DNA of 64,000 nucleotides from Paraburkholderia monticola (GTDB lineage: Bacteria > Pseudomonadota > Gammaproteobacteria > Burkholderiales > Burkholderiaceae): NCBI RefSeq assembly GCF_001580545.1, contig NZ_LRBG01000031.1:62001-126000 (forward strand), written 5' to 3'. Below, one piece after another: positions 1 through 9,223 of this stretch. The translations under genes were made by a program, and so were the position numbers. Each line of letters begins with the position of its first letter. The stretch's first letter is position 1. Below the pieces are notes generated by a model. That model made no database searches. It had not been told where the DNA came from and saw nothing but the letters and a program-made list of their open reading frames with translations.

Positions 1-4
1 CGAG

Positions 5-505
5 ATGAAGAAGGTGGGATTGCATTGGCGCGCACGGCTCGCGCGCAGAGTGGCCGCGTTGCTGGCGGCCTCGGGCGTCGCGCTCGCGCTGGGCGGCTGC
101 AGCATGCTTGGCTTGGGCGGCGAAAAAGCGAAATGGTCGGAAGTGACCTTCACCGCCAGTGACGACGTCAACAACAACAGCCCCGTTGCCGTGGATGTCG
201 TGCTCGTGAGCGACCCCGCGATGCTCGCGCGCCTCGCCGAGATGCCGGCGTCGAAATGGTTCGTGGCGCGCGATGACCTCGTGAGCACCTATCCGAAGAA
301 TCTGCGCTATCGCAGCTGGGAGATCGTGCCGGGCCAGCATATGGATGTGAGCGGCGACGCATTCGCGGGCTCGCGTGTAGCCGGTGCGTTCGTGTTCGCC
401 AACTATCAGGATCCGGGCGCGCATCGCGCACGGATCGAGCAGTTCAGCGGCCATATGGTGGTGCAGCTGGACAGCAATAACCTTACCGTCGTGGATTCGA
501 AATGA
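5..505 (+). CDS. tssJ: Type VI secretion outer-membrane lipoprotein TssJ
   Basis: This is the 166-residue TssJ lipoprotein, which anchors the T6SS membrane complex to the outer membrane and contacts the periplasmic end of TssM. The N terminus has a basic stretch, a hydrophobic segment and a lipobox (LGGC, Cys32), so it should be cleaved by signal peptidase II and lipidated. The rest reads as a short beta-sandwich domain, normal in length for the family. Its stop overlaps the tssK start in an ATGA, implying coupled translation. Only four bases precede the ATG, so its promoter, ribosome binding site and upstream operon partners lie outside the window. The order J-K-L-M supports the call. Confidence 0.9.
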   Translation: MKKVGLHWRARLARRVAALLAASGVALALGGCSMLGLGGEKAKWSEVTFTASDDVNNNSPVAVDVVLVSDPAMLARLAEMPASKWFVARDDLVSTYPKNLRYRSWEIVPGQHMDVSGDAFAGSRVAGAFVFANYQDPGAHRARIEQFSGHMVVQLDSNNLTVVDSK

Positions 506-1836
506 TGCATGACCGCAACATGGCAGTACCCGAGCGCATCGAGTGGTTCGAGGGCATGTTGCTCTCGCCCCAGCATTTTCAGCAGATGGCCTCGCGCAAC
601 GATGCGCTCGTGGCCTGGCAGACGCTCGCGGCGGCGCCGTTCAGTTGGGGCGTACGGCGCCTCGTGTTCGACATCGGGCTGCTGCCCGCGGGCCTGCTGC
701 GCGTGCTGGAGCTCGACGCGATCCTGCCCGATGGCACGGCCATCACCTACCACGCGCAGGCCGCGGGCGCGGAGCGGCTCGAATTGTCGCTGGAGCCGTT
801 TGCCGACGAGCTTTCGAACGGGCCGCTCGACTTCTATCTGGTGCTGCCCGGCGCATCGACGATGCGGCGCGCGGCGCAGGTCCGGCGCTTTCGCTCGACC
901 TCGGTCGAGCCGGTGGAGGACCTCGTGTCCGACGCGCCGGCCGCCGACATTCCGCGCCTCGTTCCTAACCTCGCGCTGGCGGCGGGCGAGCTACCGTCGG
1001 CGACGCACGTGTGGCTGCGGCTCGGCTCGCTCTACAAGGATAACGAAGTGGTGCGTCTCGGCGAACACCAGCCGCCGCTGCTGGAAGTCGCCCGTGACAA
1101 CCCGCTGTGGACGAGCGTGGCCTCGCTGCTCGGCCAATTGCGCGGCAAGGCCGCATTCGTCGCGCGACAGACCGCGAATCCCTCATCGCGGGTCGACGAT
1201 CGACTCACGCAGCTGGAGCTGAAGGACCGCCTGCGCAGTCTGCTGAGCGCGCTGCCGCTTGCCGAAGCGGTGCTGCGCACGCCGCATCTGCATCCGCTCG
1301 CGCTGTATCACGCGCTGGCCGCGCTCAACGGTTCGCTTGCCATGCTCAAGCCCGGTGGCATGCCACCCGTGCCGCCCGACTACGATCACGGCGATCCGCT
1401 CTCGGTCTTCACGCCGCTCTTGCGCTCGCTGCGCGAGTCGATGTCGGAAGTGAACGAGGAATATCGCGAGCACAAGTTCGAATTCCGTCACGGCGCGTTC
1501 GAACTGACGCTGCATCCGGACTGGATCGGCGAGCGGCTCGTCGTGGGCCTGCGCGGCCAGTCGGATCGCGACCTGCTCGCGTGGATGGACGGCGCGGTCA
1601 TCGGCTCGCAGTCGGTCTACGCCTCGCTGCGCAGCCGCCGGGTGCTGGGCGCGGCGCGGCGCGGCATCGACTACGCCGAGGATCTCGGTTTGCGCTCGGG
1701 TTCGGGCTATCTGCTGTTCGAGGTCACGGCGGAGTCCGCGCTCGTGCTCGCGAGCGAAATGCTGGTGATAGGCAATCCGAACGAAGGGGCGAGCGCGCAG
1801 CGGCCGCAGGAAATGCTGCTGTTCGTGAAGGGATGA
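502..1836 (+). CDS. tssK: Type VI secretion baseplate subunit TssK
   Basis: TssK (444 residues) is the cytoplasmic baseplate adaptor that links the phage-like tail to the TssJLM membrane complex. The N-terminal block WFEGMLLSPQHFQQ is the family hallmark, followed by the head and neck domains and a C-terminal receptor-binding-like domain that contacts TssL and TssM. The length is standard. The start overlaps the tssJ stop (ATGA); an in-frame ATG at 523, just before the conserved block, is an alternative start. Its own stop overlaps an ATG at 1833 that opens a 27-codon reading frame reaching almost to tssL. Confidence 0.93.
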   Translation: MMHDRNMAVPERIEWFEGMLLSPQHFQQMASRNDALVAWQTLAAAPFSWGVRRLVFDIGLLPAGLLRVLELDAILPDGTAITYHAQAAGAERLELSLEPFADELSNGPLDFYLVLPGASTMRRAAQVRRFRSTSVEPVEDLVSDAPAADIPRLVPNLALAAGELPSATHVWLRLGSLYKDNEVVRLGEHQPPLLEVARDNPLWTSVASLLGQLRGKAAFVARQTANPSSRVDDRLTQLELKDRLRSLLSALPLAEAVLRTPHLHPLALYHALAALNGSLAMLKPGGMPPVPPDYDHGDPLSVFTPLLRSLRESMSEVNEEYREHKFEFRHGAFELTLHPDWIGERLVVGLRGQSDRDLLAWMDGAVIGSQSVYASLRSRRVLGAARRGIDYAEDLGLRSGSGYLLFEVTAESALVLASEMLVIGNPNEGASAQRPQEMLLFVKG

Positions 1837-1916
1837 TGCGAGCGACGATGGCGGGAAGCACGCCGCACGAGGCAACGATGAAAGCAATGAAGACGTTAAA
1901 CGCGAAGGCACGCTGA
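1833..1916 (+). other. 27-codon reading frame bridging tssK and tssL
   Basis: A short open frame starts in an ATGA with the tssK stop and ends at a TGA two bases before the tssL ATG. The peptide (starts MMRATMAGS, ends NAKAR) resembles nothing I know. Its position suggests translational coupling from tssK to tssL rather than a functional peptide. The evidence is positional only, and a frame of this size can arise by chance. Confidence 0.3.
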
Positions 1917-1918
1917 GC

Positions 1919-2671
1919 ATGGCACGCAATCGACCAGAACCCGAAGAAGACGATCTCGTGACGGAGCAGTTCCGCACCTTCCTCGACGAACTCGTAAAGG
2001 CTCAGGCGCGCTTCTCCGAGCTGCCTGACGCAGACCCGGACCTTGCCGCGCAGGGCCTGAGCCGGCACCTGCTGAACCTGCTGGAGATCCAGACGCTGCA
2101 GTCGCGGCGTGACAGCACGCGCTTCGAAATGGAGATCGTCGCCGACGCGCGCTACCTGAAGGCCGTGCTCGCCGACGAAATCCTGCTCAACACGCCGTGG
2201 GCCGGACGCGAGCGCTGGACTGCGTATCTGCTCGAATCGACGCTGTTCCGCACCAACGTGGCGGGCGACCTCGTGTTCCGCCGCATCGAACAGCTGTTGT
2301 CCGAGCGCGAGAGCTCGCGCCGCAGCATCGCACGCCTCTATCTGTTCTCGCTCGCGATGGGCTTCCAGGGTCGCTTTCGCGGCGCCGCCGCCGCCGAGCG
2401 CCTGCGCAGCTACCGCGAGGAACTCTACGAGTTCGTCTATCAACGCCGCGCCGATCTGGGCGGGCGCGATCGCGTGCTGTCCGAAGCGGCCTATGGGAAC
2501 ACGCTCTCGCACGTCGCGCCGCGCAAGCTGCCGACCGTGAGCCGCTGGGCGGTGATTTTCATGCTCACGGCCGTGTCGCTGCTAGCGATTTCCGAGGTGC
2601 TCTGGCTATGGCAGTCGTGGCCCGTGCGCGAAGCCTTGCATGCCGACCCCGTGACGGGGGTGAGCCGATGA
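1919..2671 (+). CDS. tssL: Type VI secretion membrane-complex protein TssL (DotU family)
   Basis: TssL is an inner-membrane, tail-anchored protein that docks the baseplate onto the membrane complex. The 250 residues consist of a helical DotU-type cytoplasmic domain and, near residues 205-228, one hydrophobic helix (AVIFMLTAVSLLAISEVLWL) followed by a short periplasmic tail. No C-terminal OmpA/peptidoglycan-binding domain is present, so any cell-wall anchoring would need another subunit. Its stop overlaps an ATG at 2668. The position between tssK and tssM fits a T6SS operon. Confidence 0.92.
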   Translation: MARNRPEPEEDDLVTEQFRTFLDELVKAQARFSELPDADPDLAAQGLSRHLLNLLEIQTLQSRRDSTRFEMEIVADARYLKAVLADEILLNTPWAGRERWTAYLLESTLFRTNVAGDLVFRRIEQLLSERESSRRSIARLYLFSLAMGFQGRFRGAAAAERLRSYREELYEFVYQRRADLGGRDRVLSEAAYGNTLSHVAPRKLPTVSRWAVIFMLTAVSLLAISEVLWLWQSWPVREALHADPVTGVSR

Positions 2672-2745
2672 ATCTGAACCCTGTGATGCGCGAGCCTGCA
2701 ATGACGCCGTCGAAGCTGTTTTTCCCGGGGGCGCGCCGATGCTGA
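2668..2745 (+). other. 25-codon reading frame bridging tssL and tssM
   Basis: This frame starts in an ATGA with the tssL stop and ends at a TGA four bases inside tssM, so ribosomes finishing it would sit on the tssM start at 2739. The G-rich run just before 2739 could serve as the tssM ribosome binding site. No family is recognised. It mirrors the tssK-tssL bridging frame, so a coupling role is plausible but unproven. Confidence 0.3.
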
Positions 2746-5700
2746 CGAGCAACCTGTTTCTGCTTTCCATCGCGGTGCTCACGCTGGTCGCGTGCGCGGT
2801 GCTCGGCGCGGTGATCTACTTCGCGCTGCACGGCTCGCACGCGAAGCCCGCCGCCGAGCGCAAGATCGTGCGCCTGCGTTCGGACTCGCTGCGCAGCGCG
2901 TTTCGCCAGGCCGTCGAGCTGATCGAGGGCAACATCGCGTCGCGCGCCGAGCGCTACAACATTCCGTGGATCATGGTCCTCAACGAGGGCGACGATCCGC
3001 GTCCGCTGCCGATCGCCCAGGCGGGCGTGGCGAGCGTGCTCGGCGCCGACGCGGCGAGCCCGGCGGCCACGGAGGGCATTTCGTGGCACTTCTTCGATCG
3101 CGGCATCGTGGTGGACATCAAGGCGGCCTATCTGGGTTCGCCCGACGATGACGGCGACGGCAAGCCCTGGGACGAGTTCCTGAGCCTGTGCCGCAACTAT
3201 CGCCAGCAGCGCCCGTTCGACTCGGTGGTGATCACGGTGCCCGCGGCCACGCTGCTCGCCGACGATACCGACGCGCGCCTCGAACTCGTGCGTCACGCGA
3301 AGCTCGCGCACCGCCGCCTGTGGCTGGCGCAGAACCGCTTCGCGATGCGCTTCGCCGTGTACGTGGTCGTGACCGGTTGCGAGGCGCTACCCGGCTTCGC
3401 GACATTCGCGCGTGCGCTGCCCGAGCCGCTGCGCGCGAGCATGCTCGGCTGGTCTTCGCCGTACGACCTGTCGACCACCTACCAGCCCGGCTGGGTCGAC
3501 ACGGCGATGAACGGCATCATGCGCTCGGTCTCGGACGCGAGTGCTGAGTTGTTCGCGCTCGATTCCGCAAATCTCGACGCGCGTCAGTTCCTGCAACTGC
3601 CCTCGCGCATCGACGCCATGCGCGCGCAACTCCAGCTCTACGTCGACGAACTGCTGCGCGCGAGCGCCTACCACGAGCCGTTCTTTTTCCGCGGCATCTA
3701 TCTGACCGGCGACGCGAGCGAATTCGCGCAATGGAGCGTGGCGCAGACCGATGGCCCGGCGCTGGAGGGCGACGGCTTGCCCGCGCTCGAAGCGCCGTCC
3801 GGCGAGGTGCACGACGCGCTCGCGCCGTATGCGGCGAGGGAGCCTAGCTATGCGGCCGACCACCCTGGCAACGCAGCCGATGCGGAGATGGGCGGCGGCC
3901 GGCGCGAGCCTGGCGGCCAGATCAACGACCTCATGCTGCAGCCGGCATTCCTGCGCGATCTGTTCGAGAAGAAGATCTTCCTCGAATATGGCCTCACGCG
4001 GCCTTCGCGCTCGCAGCATCTCGCGCGCCCCGTGCTCAACCGGGCGTTGCGCTGGGGCGGCATTGCGCTGCTGGGCGGCTGGGGTCTCGGGCTCGTCGTC
4101 GCGACGGTGCAGCTCAGCCATCGCAACGGCGAGCTGGTTGCGGCCCTTGGCGCGCTGCATCGTGATTCGGCTGAGCGTGCGAATGCCGCGCAGCAAGGCC
4201 AGGACCTGCCCGCCGACTGGTATCGCCGCAAAGCGCTCGCGCTGATCGCGATGAACCAGAACCTCAGGACGGGCAGCGGCTGGACGATCTTCATGCCTGG
4301 CTCGTGGGGCTTCGTCGACGATCTGAACGCGCGCGTGAGGGACCGCTTCGAGCGCGAGTTTGGCGAAATTGCCGTCGCCGCGCTGGAGCGCGAGATGTAC
4401 GCGCACGTGAGCCAGCTGACCGGCGTGGGGCGCGACCCGAGCTCGGGCCAACTGATCATCGGCGACGACTGCGCGGCGCCCAGCGCTGGCCGGGTCGACG
4501 CAGGCGCGCCGCTCAGCCTCGCGCTCGACGATCTGCCGCCGATGCGCGCGCTCCAGCTCTACGTGAACAACGTCGATCAGCTCGACGCGGCGCTGCAGGC
4601 GCTGCAGCGCCTACAGCATCCCGCGTCCGACAACGCCGACTCGCTGCGGCTCGTGGTGCGCTATGCGCTCGGCGCGGACCTGCAGGGCAATGTGTCGGGC
4701 AGCGTGCCTTACTTCTATCGCGATCAGGACGGCCGCAACCTGGCCGCCAATGGCTCGGCGGGTGTCAATCTCGCGGCCGTGCAGCAGGCCTTGGGCTGCA
4801 CGTTCGTCAAAGGCGCGCAGCAACTCGATGCCGCCATGTTCACGAACAATCCGCTGCTGGTCGCGGAGCGTGCCATCTCCGATCGTCTGAGCAGCCTCAC
4901 GGTAGCCGACTCGGGCACGGGCGACTTCGCGAAAATCACCGACGGCTACCGTGCGGTGGTGGCGGGCGTCGATACGCAGCGCGATCTGCTCGCATCGGGC
5001 AAGGGCGGGTGGATGCATCAGACGCAGTTCAAGCCGGGGCCGACCTACGAGCGCACGCTTGCACACGTGGCGCAAAGCCGCCTGCTCGGCGCCGACCTCG
5101 CCGCGCAAATCCGCCAGCGCGAGGACACCGGCTTCCAGGCCTTCCGCAGCGAGTTTGCGCTGCGTTTCGGCAGCGCGGACAGCGGCATCGTCTGGGTCGA
5201 CAAGGATGCGCGCTACAGCGTTGCGCCGGGTCGCGTCGCATTGCGCGATGGTTTGTCGGGACTGCTGAGCCAGCCGTTCATGGTCGCCCCGCGCAATCGC
5301 GAACTGCCCACGCTCACCGAGGGCTCGACCATCGTCTGGGACCGTGCGCAGCTCGATCAGGCGCTCGCGCTCGGCGACGTGCGCAAGCGCTTCCTGGCCG
5401 AAGGTCTGGTGAATCTGCCAGCGGCGGCGCGCCCCGGTATCGAAGCCGCGCTCGATCTCCAGTTCGCGCGTCTGATCCTCGACCAGACCGCCGCGGCCGC
5501 GAACGTCACCACGGCGCCGGCCGACCTCGACAGCTCGGCGTTCGAGGCGGCTCGCTCGCGGCTCGCGCGCATCGAGGCGCTGCTCACCGAGCTACGCGCG
5601 AGCGCGCAACTCGAGGATCTCGACACGCTGGTGTCGAACGACGCCATGGCGCACCTGCGCCGCGTGGACGACGCCCTCACGCAATCCGAGCTGTACGCCA

Positions 5701-6947
5701 CGCGCCAGGATGCGAGTGCCGACAGCGCGCACGGCGCGCGTTCGCCGATTCTCGTGGCGTTCGGCGTGGCCGACGGGGCCGCCCTCGCGCCGTATCTCGA
5801 CCAGCAGTCCTCGCGCGCGCTGATGCTCGGCAAACAGGCTTCGGTGTATCTCGCCGCGCTCGATACGAGCGACGCCGCCTCGCCGCTCGCGCAACGCTGG
5901 CAGGCGATCGACCGCGACCTGGAGCGCTACCGCCTGAAGAACCCGAACAGCAGCTTGCTGCGTCTCGAGCAGTTCGTGCTGTCGGTGTCGGCCGATCCCG
6001 GTCCGGCGGGCTGCATGGCGAAGTTCACCGGCCGGCCGTCGACGAATGGCGGCGACGACTACTTCGCCACGCGGCACGCGCGCCTGTATGACAGCCTGCT
6101 CGCGCGTTGCAGCCAGGGTTACGCATCGGAAATGCGCCAGCAGTGGGGTAGTTTCGCCACGGCGTTCAACGAGAGCGTGGCGGGACGCATGCCGTTCGAC
6201 AACAGCGAAATGCTGCGCGTGGCTGCGCGAAACAACGGCACGCCGACGGTGGCCGACTTTGGCGAGCTGGGCCAGGTGCTCAAGCGCTACGAGCCGGTAT
6301 CGGAGACGTTCCATGCGTCGAGCACGGGCGCTTCGCCGGCGATGACGAACTACAAGGTGCGCCAGTTCATCGAGAACTTCGATCAGGTGAAGACGCTGCT
6401 CGCGCCGCTCTATCCGTCGGACGACGGCGCGGCCGCCGGCTACGACGTGGGCGTCGAGTTCCGCGTCAACCGGAACGCCGAGGTCGCGGCGAACCAGATC
6501 ATCGACTGGACGCTCACCATCGGCTCGCAGAGTCTGTCGATGAACGAAGCGCCGCACGCCATGCACTGGGACTTCGGCACGCCGGTCTCGCTCGTGCTGC
6601 GCTTCGCGAAGGACTCGCCGCTGACCGCCGTGGCGGACGCGCAGCAGCGCGGCTACTCCACCGACGGCCGCACGCTCACCTGGCAGTTCTCCGATCCGTG
6701 GGCGCTCATCACGTTCATCAACCGGCAGCGGGTGGCCGACACCAGTGGTCGCGGCGAGCGCGCCTCGCAACTGCTGAAAATCGAGTTCCCGCTCGGCACG
6801 GCGAACCCCGCCGACCTTTCGCTGTTGCCGAAGCAGGCGCATGGGCGCGTCTATGTGCGCATCGCGCTGATGCCCGCGGGTAAGAAAACACCGCTGCCGT
6901 GGCCCGGCAGTTTCCCGGTGCGCGCACCGGAATGGAGTGCACTATGA
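2739..6947 (+). CDS. tssM: Type VI secretion membrane-complex protein TssM (IcmF family), lacking Walker A
   Basis: TssM (1402 residues, longer than the usual 1100-1300) spans the inner membrane and reaches through the periplasm to TssJ. Visible are an N-terminal hydrophobic segment (about 5-30), a cytoplasmic region, a second membrane helix (about 434-457, IALLGGWGLGLVVATVQL) and a long periplasmic IcmF C-terminal region ending in a beta-rich domain. Many relatives carry a P-loop of the GPPGSGKT type after the IPW motif. Here the segment after IPWIMVL (residues 75-96) has only acidic and proline residues and no GxxxxGK, so nucleotide binding is not expected. The stop overlaps the next start (ATGA). 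Confidence 0.93.
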   Translation: MLTSNLFLLSIAVLTLVACAVLGAVIYFALHGSHAKPAAERKIVRLRSDSLRSAFRQAVELIEGNIASRAERYNIPWIMVLNEGDDPRPLPIAQAGVASVLGADAASPAATEGISWHFFDRGIVVDIKAAYLGSPDDDGDGKPWDEFLSLCRNYRQQRPFDSVVITVPAATLLADDTDARLELVRHAKLAHRRLWLAQNRFAMRFAVYVVVTGCEALPGFATFARALPEPLRASMLGWSSPYDLSTTYQPGWVDTAMNGIMRSVSDASAELFALDSANLDARQFLQLPSRIDAMRAQLQLYVDELLRASAYHEPFFFRGIYLTGDASEFAQWSVAQTDGPALEGDGLPALEAPSGEVHDALAPYAAREPSYAADHPGNAADAEMGGGRREPGGQINDLMLQPAFLRDLFEKKIFLEYGLTRPSRSQHLARPVLNRALRWGGIALLGGWGLGLVVATVQLSHRNGELVAALGALHRDSAERANAAQQGQDLPADWYRRKALALIAMNQNLRTGSGWTIFMPGSWGFVDDLNARVRDRFEREFGEIAVAALEREMYAHVSQLTGVGRDPSSGQLIIGDDCAAPSAGRVDAGAPLSLALDDLPPMRALQLYVNNVDQLDAALQALQRLQHPASDNADSLRLVVRYALGADLQGNVSGSVPYFYRDQDGRNLAANGSAGVNLAAVQQALGCTFVKGAQQLDAAMFTNNPLLVAERAISDRLSSLTVADSGTGDFAKITDGYRAVVAGVDTQRDLLASGKGGWMHQTQFKPGPTYERTLAHVAQSRLLGADLAAQIRQREDTGFQAFRSEFALRFGSADSGIVWVDKDARYSVAPGRVALRDGLSGLLSQPFMVAPRNRELPTLTEGSTIVWDRAQLDQALALGDVRKRFLAEGLVNLPAAARPGIEAALDLQFARLILDQTAAAANVTTAPADLDSSAFEAARSRLARIEALLTELRASAQLEDLDTLVSNDAMAHLRRVDDALTQSELYATRQDASADSAHGARSPILVAFGVADGAALAPYLDQQSSRALMLGKQASVYLAALDTSDAASPLAQRWQAIDRDLERYRLKNPNSSLLRLEQFVLSVSADPGPAGCMAKFTGRPSTNGGDDYFATRHARLYDSLLARCSQGYASEMRQQWGSFATAFNESVAGRMPFDNSEMLRVAARNNGTPTVADFGELGQVLKRYEPVSETFHASSTGASPAMTNYKVRQFIENFDQVKTLLAPLYPSDDGAAAGYDVGVEFRVNRNAEVAANQIIDWTLTIGSQSLSMNEAPHAMHWDFGTPVSLVLRFAKDSPLTAVADAQQRGYSTDGRTLTWQFSDPWALITFINRQRVADTSGRGERASQLLKIEFPLGTANPADLSLLPKQAHGRVYVRIALMPAGKKTPLPWPGSFPVRAPEWSAL

Positions 6948-8089
6948 AACAGGCTTTGCCGATGGAGGTCGAGCCGGGCTCTAACGTCGACTTCGATGCG
7001 TTGCTGGCACCCGTGCCCGGCGGCGAAGGCGGCACAGGCGTTTCGCTGCGCTACGAGCCCGTGTTCCAGCAGATCCGCGAAGCGCGACACCAGGACGATC
7101 CGAATCTGCCAATGGGCGAATGGGAGCGGCCGCTCATCAAGGCGGACTGGAAACTCGTCGCTGCGCTCGCCAGCGACGCGCTCGCGACGCGCAGCAAGGA
7201 TTTTCAGCTGGCCGCGTGGCTGTGCGAGGCGTGGGTGCATTTGCATGGCGTCGAAGGCCTGATGAACGGGACACGGTTGCTGACGGTCCTCGCCGAACGC
7301 TTCTGGTCAAGCGCGTGGCCGATGCTGGAGGAGGGCGACGCGGAAGCGCGCGCCGCGCCGTTCGTCTGGCTCAACGACACGCTGCCGCTCGTGCTGACGC
7401 TGCACATACCGCTGCTCGTCATCGACGGGCGCGAGCCGGCGCAGGTCAACCTCGACGATTGGCAGCGTGTCGTGCTGGACGGCGGTGATGCAGATGCGGC
7501 CGACCTCACGCGCGATCTGCTCGACAAGCACGTGAAGAAGGGACGCAACCTTCCAGCGCTCGTATCGCTTCACCAGCAACTGGAACTGGCGCGAGCGGCA
7601 TGGGCGAAATTCAGGCATCTGCTCGATGAATTGCTGCAAGACGACTCGCCGCATCTTGGCCGGGTCGACGATGTTCTGATGAGTCTGGCTCGTGCCGTGA
7701 CCAGCCTGTGCGGCAATCAGGCGCTGGCTGCCGCGCCTCAAGCCAGCGTTATCGACGACTCCTCTGACCTACGCCTCGCCGGTGTGTCGAGCGCGGCTTC
7801 CCACCTCGCATCGATGGAAAAAACCATGAGCAACGCCACGCTGGACTTGCCGTCACCGACCGCCACAGTCAGGTCTCTGCCCGCGCGAGTGGAGAGCCGC
7901 GAGCAGGCGTATGACCTGATCGAACTCGTGGCGAGCTATCTGGCCGAGCATGAACCGCATAGCCCGACACCGTTTCTGCTGCGGCGGGCGGTGTCGTGGG
8001 GCGCGATGTCGCTGCCCGATCTGATGCGCGAGGTCGTGCGCACGGAAGGGGACATGTCGCGCTTTTTCGCCATGCTCGGCGTCGAATGA
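6944..8089 (+). CDS. tssA: Type VI secretion protein TssA (ImpA family)
   Basis: This 381-residue protein has the ImpA N-terminal domain: an LLAPVPGG block near residues 20-27, then a helical domain with GVEGLMNGTRLL. TssA proteins cap or prime the sheath during tail assembly, and subclasses differ in the C-terminal half. The start at 6944 lies in an ATGA with the tssM stop and follows GGAG six bases upstream. A longer frame from 6899 lacks such a site and would sit inside tssM. A less conserved linker near residues 265-300 precedes a helical C-terminal domain. The assignment to the family is firm; the subclass is not resolved. Confidence 0.85.
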   Translation: MKQALPMEVEPGSNVDFDALLAPVPGGEGGTGVSLRYEPVFQQIREARHQDDPNLPMGEWERPLIKADWKLVAALASDALATRSKDFQLAAWLCEAWVHLHGVEGLMNGTRLLTVLAERFWSSAWPMLEEGDAEARAAPFVWLNDTLPLVLTLHIPLLVIDGREPAQVNLDDWQRVVLDGGDADAADLTRDLLDKHVKKGRNLPALVSLHQQLELARAAWAKFRHLLDELLQDDSPHLGRVDDVLMSLARAVTSLCGNQALAAAPQASVIDDSSDLRLAGVSSAASHLASMEKTMSNATLDLPSPTATVRSLPARVESREQAYDLIELVASYLAEHEPHSPTPFLLRRAVSWGAMSLPDLMREVVRTEGDMSRFFAMLGVE

Positions 8090-8187
8090 CGGAGCCCTGC
8101 TGACGTAGCAGACGCTTCAACCTATAACCCGGTATTTTGCCGGCGCACAGCGGTGCGCCCATCTCAAGCCCAATTCAGGAGACCAAC

Positions 8188-9054
8188 ATGACTACTCCGT
8201 ATTTCAATCCAGATCCGTTTGCGCAGGCGAAGGCCGAGGTCGAAAGCAAAAGCTGGGACGAGCAGATTATTCACTCGAGGCTCTTTCACAGCATGCGAAG
8301 CGCCGTGTCGAGCAAAGGTTCCGCCGCCAGCAAAGGTATCGGTGCCGCTGTTACGGTCGGCAAACTTTTTCTGTCCTTGATCCCCGTGCCAGTTGTGGGC
8401 GCTGTTTCGGGGGCGATCATCGACAAGGTCGGTGACGCGATTCGCGGCAAGGTGCGTGAGGGTCAAATAGCCGATGCGAAAACGAATGAGGAAAAGGCGA
8501 AATTCCAGATCAAGGAATTGACCGTTGAAAACCTGGACCGGTATCGCTGGAAACTTGCGCATGCGTTCGAAGCGCTCAACGACGGTATCAGAGAGTACAA
8601 CAGCAGTAACGAGACCTGCGACGACATGTACAAGCTGGCGCTTCTGATCCAGCAGGTCGAACGTCGAAAGGAAAAGCTCCAGAAAGAGCTGACGACGTTC
8701 AATGATGTTCTGACGCTCGTGAACAACTGGATCGCCGATGTGGACGTCAAGCAGGGGCAAAACCTTCACGACGTCAAAGAAAAGCTGAAAAGGAAAAACG
8801 ACAATAGAGCGAGTACGGTCAATACGAGTACGCCGGATCAAGTCACCGCACTGATCTCTAGTGAGCATGGCAATTGCGAAAAGTGGTGCTGCGTCAAGAA
8901 GGAAGCAAAGTACCAGTACAACCCGGCAAAGTGGCAGGAGGTCAAGCAATGGGCGGGCAAGGTTTCGCTGGCGGCGGCCCCGGTGGTTTTCGCAGCGGTT
9001 ACCGTCAAGGCCGGTGATTACCGCAACGATTCCAGTAACTCGAGCATGACGTAG
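8188..9054 (+). CDS. Unrecognised protein behind the T6SS operon, with two hydrophobic segments
   Basis: I do not recognise this 288-residue protein. It starts 99 bases after tssA, with AGGAG six bases before the ATG. Residues about 50-85 form a Gly/Ala/Val-rich, glycine-zipper-like hydrophobic stretch (GAAVTVGKLFLSLIPVPVVG, then AVSGAIIDKVG). A charged, Lys/Glu-rich helical region probably coils over about 95-215. There is a Cys cluster (CEKWCC) near 235 and a second hydrophobic segment close to the C terminus (VSLAAAPVVFAAVTV). Base composition is visibly less GC-rich than the tss genes, with AAA/GAA codons common, which hints at separate acquisition. A T6SS effector or membrane accessory is possible; no catalytic motif was found. 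Confidence 0.7.
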   Translation: MTTPYFNPDPFAQAKAEVESKSWDEQIIHSRLFHSMRSAVSSKGSAASKGIGAAVTVGKLFLSLIPVPVVGAVSGAIIDKVGDAIRGKVREGQIADAKTNEEKAKFQIKELTVENLDRYRWKLAHAFEALNDGIREYNSSNETCDDMYKLALLIQQVERRKEKLQKELTTFNDVLTLVNNWIADVDVKQGQNLHDVKEKLKRKNDNRASTVNTSTPDQVTALISSEHGNCEKWCCVKKEAKYQYNPAKWQEVKQWAGKVSLAAAPVVFAAVTVKAGDYRNDSSNSSMT

Positions 9055-9114
9055 AGCTCATGGTGGACGGCTGGTTCTGCCTGGAAACCTGTCCGATCCC
9101 CAGCAAGAACAGTT

Positions 9115-9144
9115 CGGCCTTATGCGAAGCTTTTCCTAAGGCCG
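9115..9144. terminator. Terminator-like hairpin between convergent genes
   Basis: CGGCCTTA (9115-9122) and TAAGGCCG (9137-9144) form a perfect 8-bp stem with a 14-base loop, extendable outward by CAG/CTG across two mismatches. It lies in the 169-base gap between the unknown gene ending at 9054 and the minus-strand dehydrogenase ending at 9224. There is no strong T-run, so termination efficiency is uncertain. Confidence 0.45.
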
Positions 9145-9223
9145 GGCTGTTGCCGCCAGCCCACCTGAGGAATCAGTCACGCTGCAGGTTCTGGCAAGGC
9201 GCCCTGATGGTGTGTGGCGGGAA

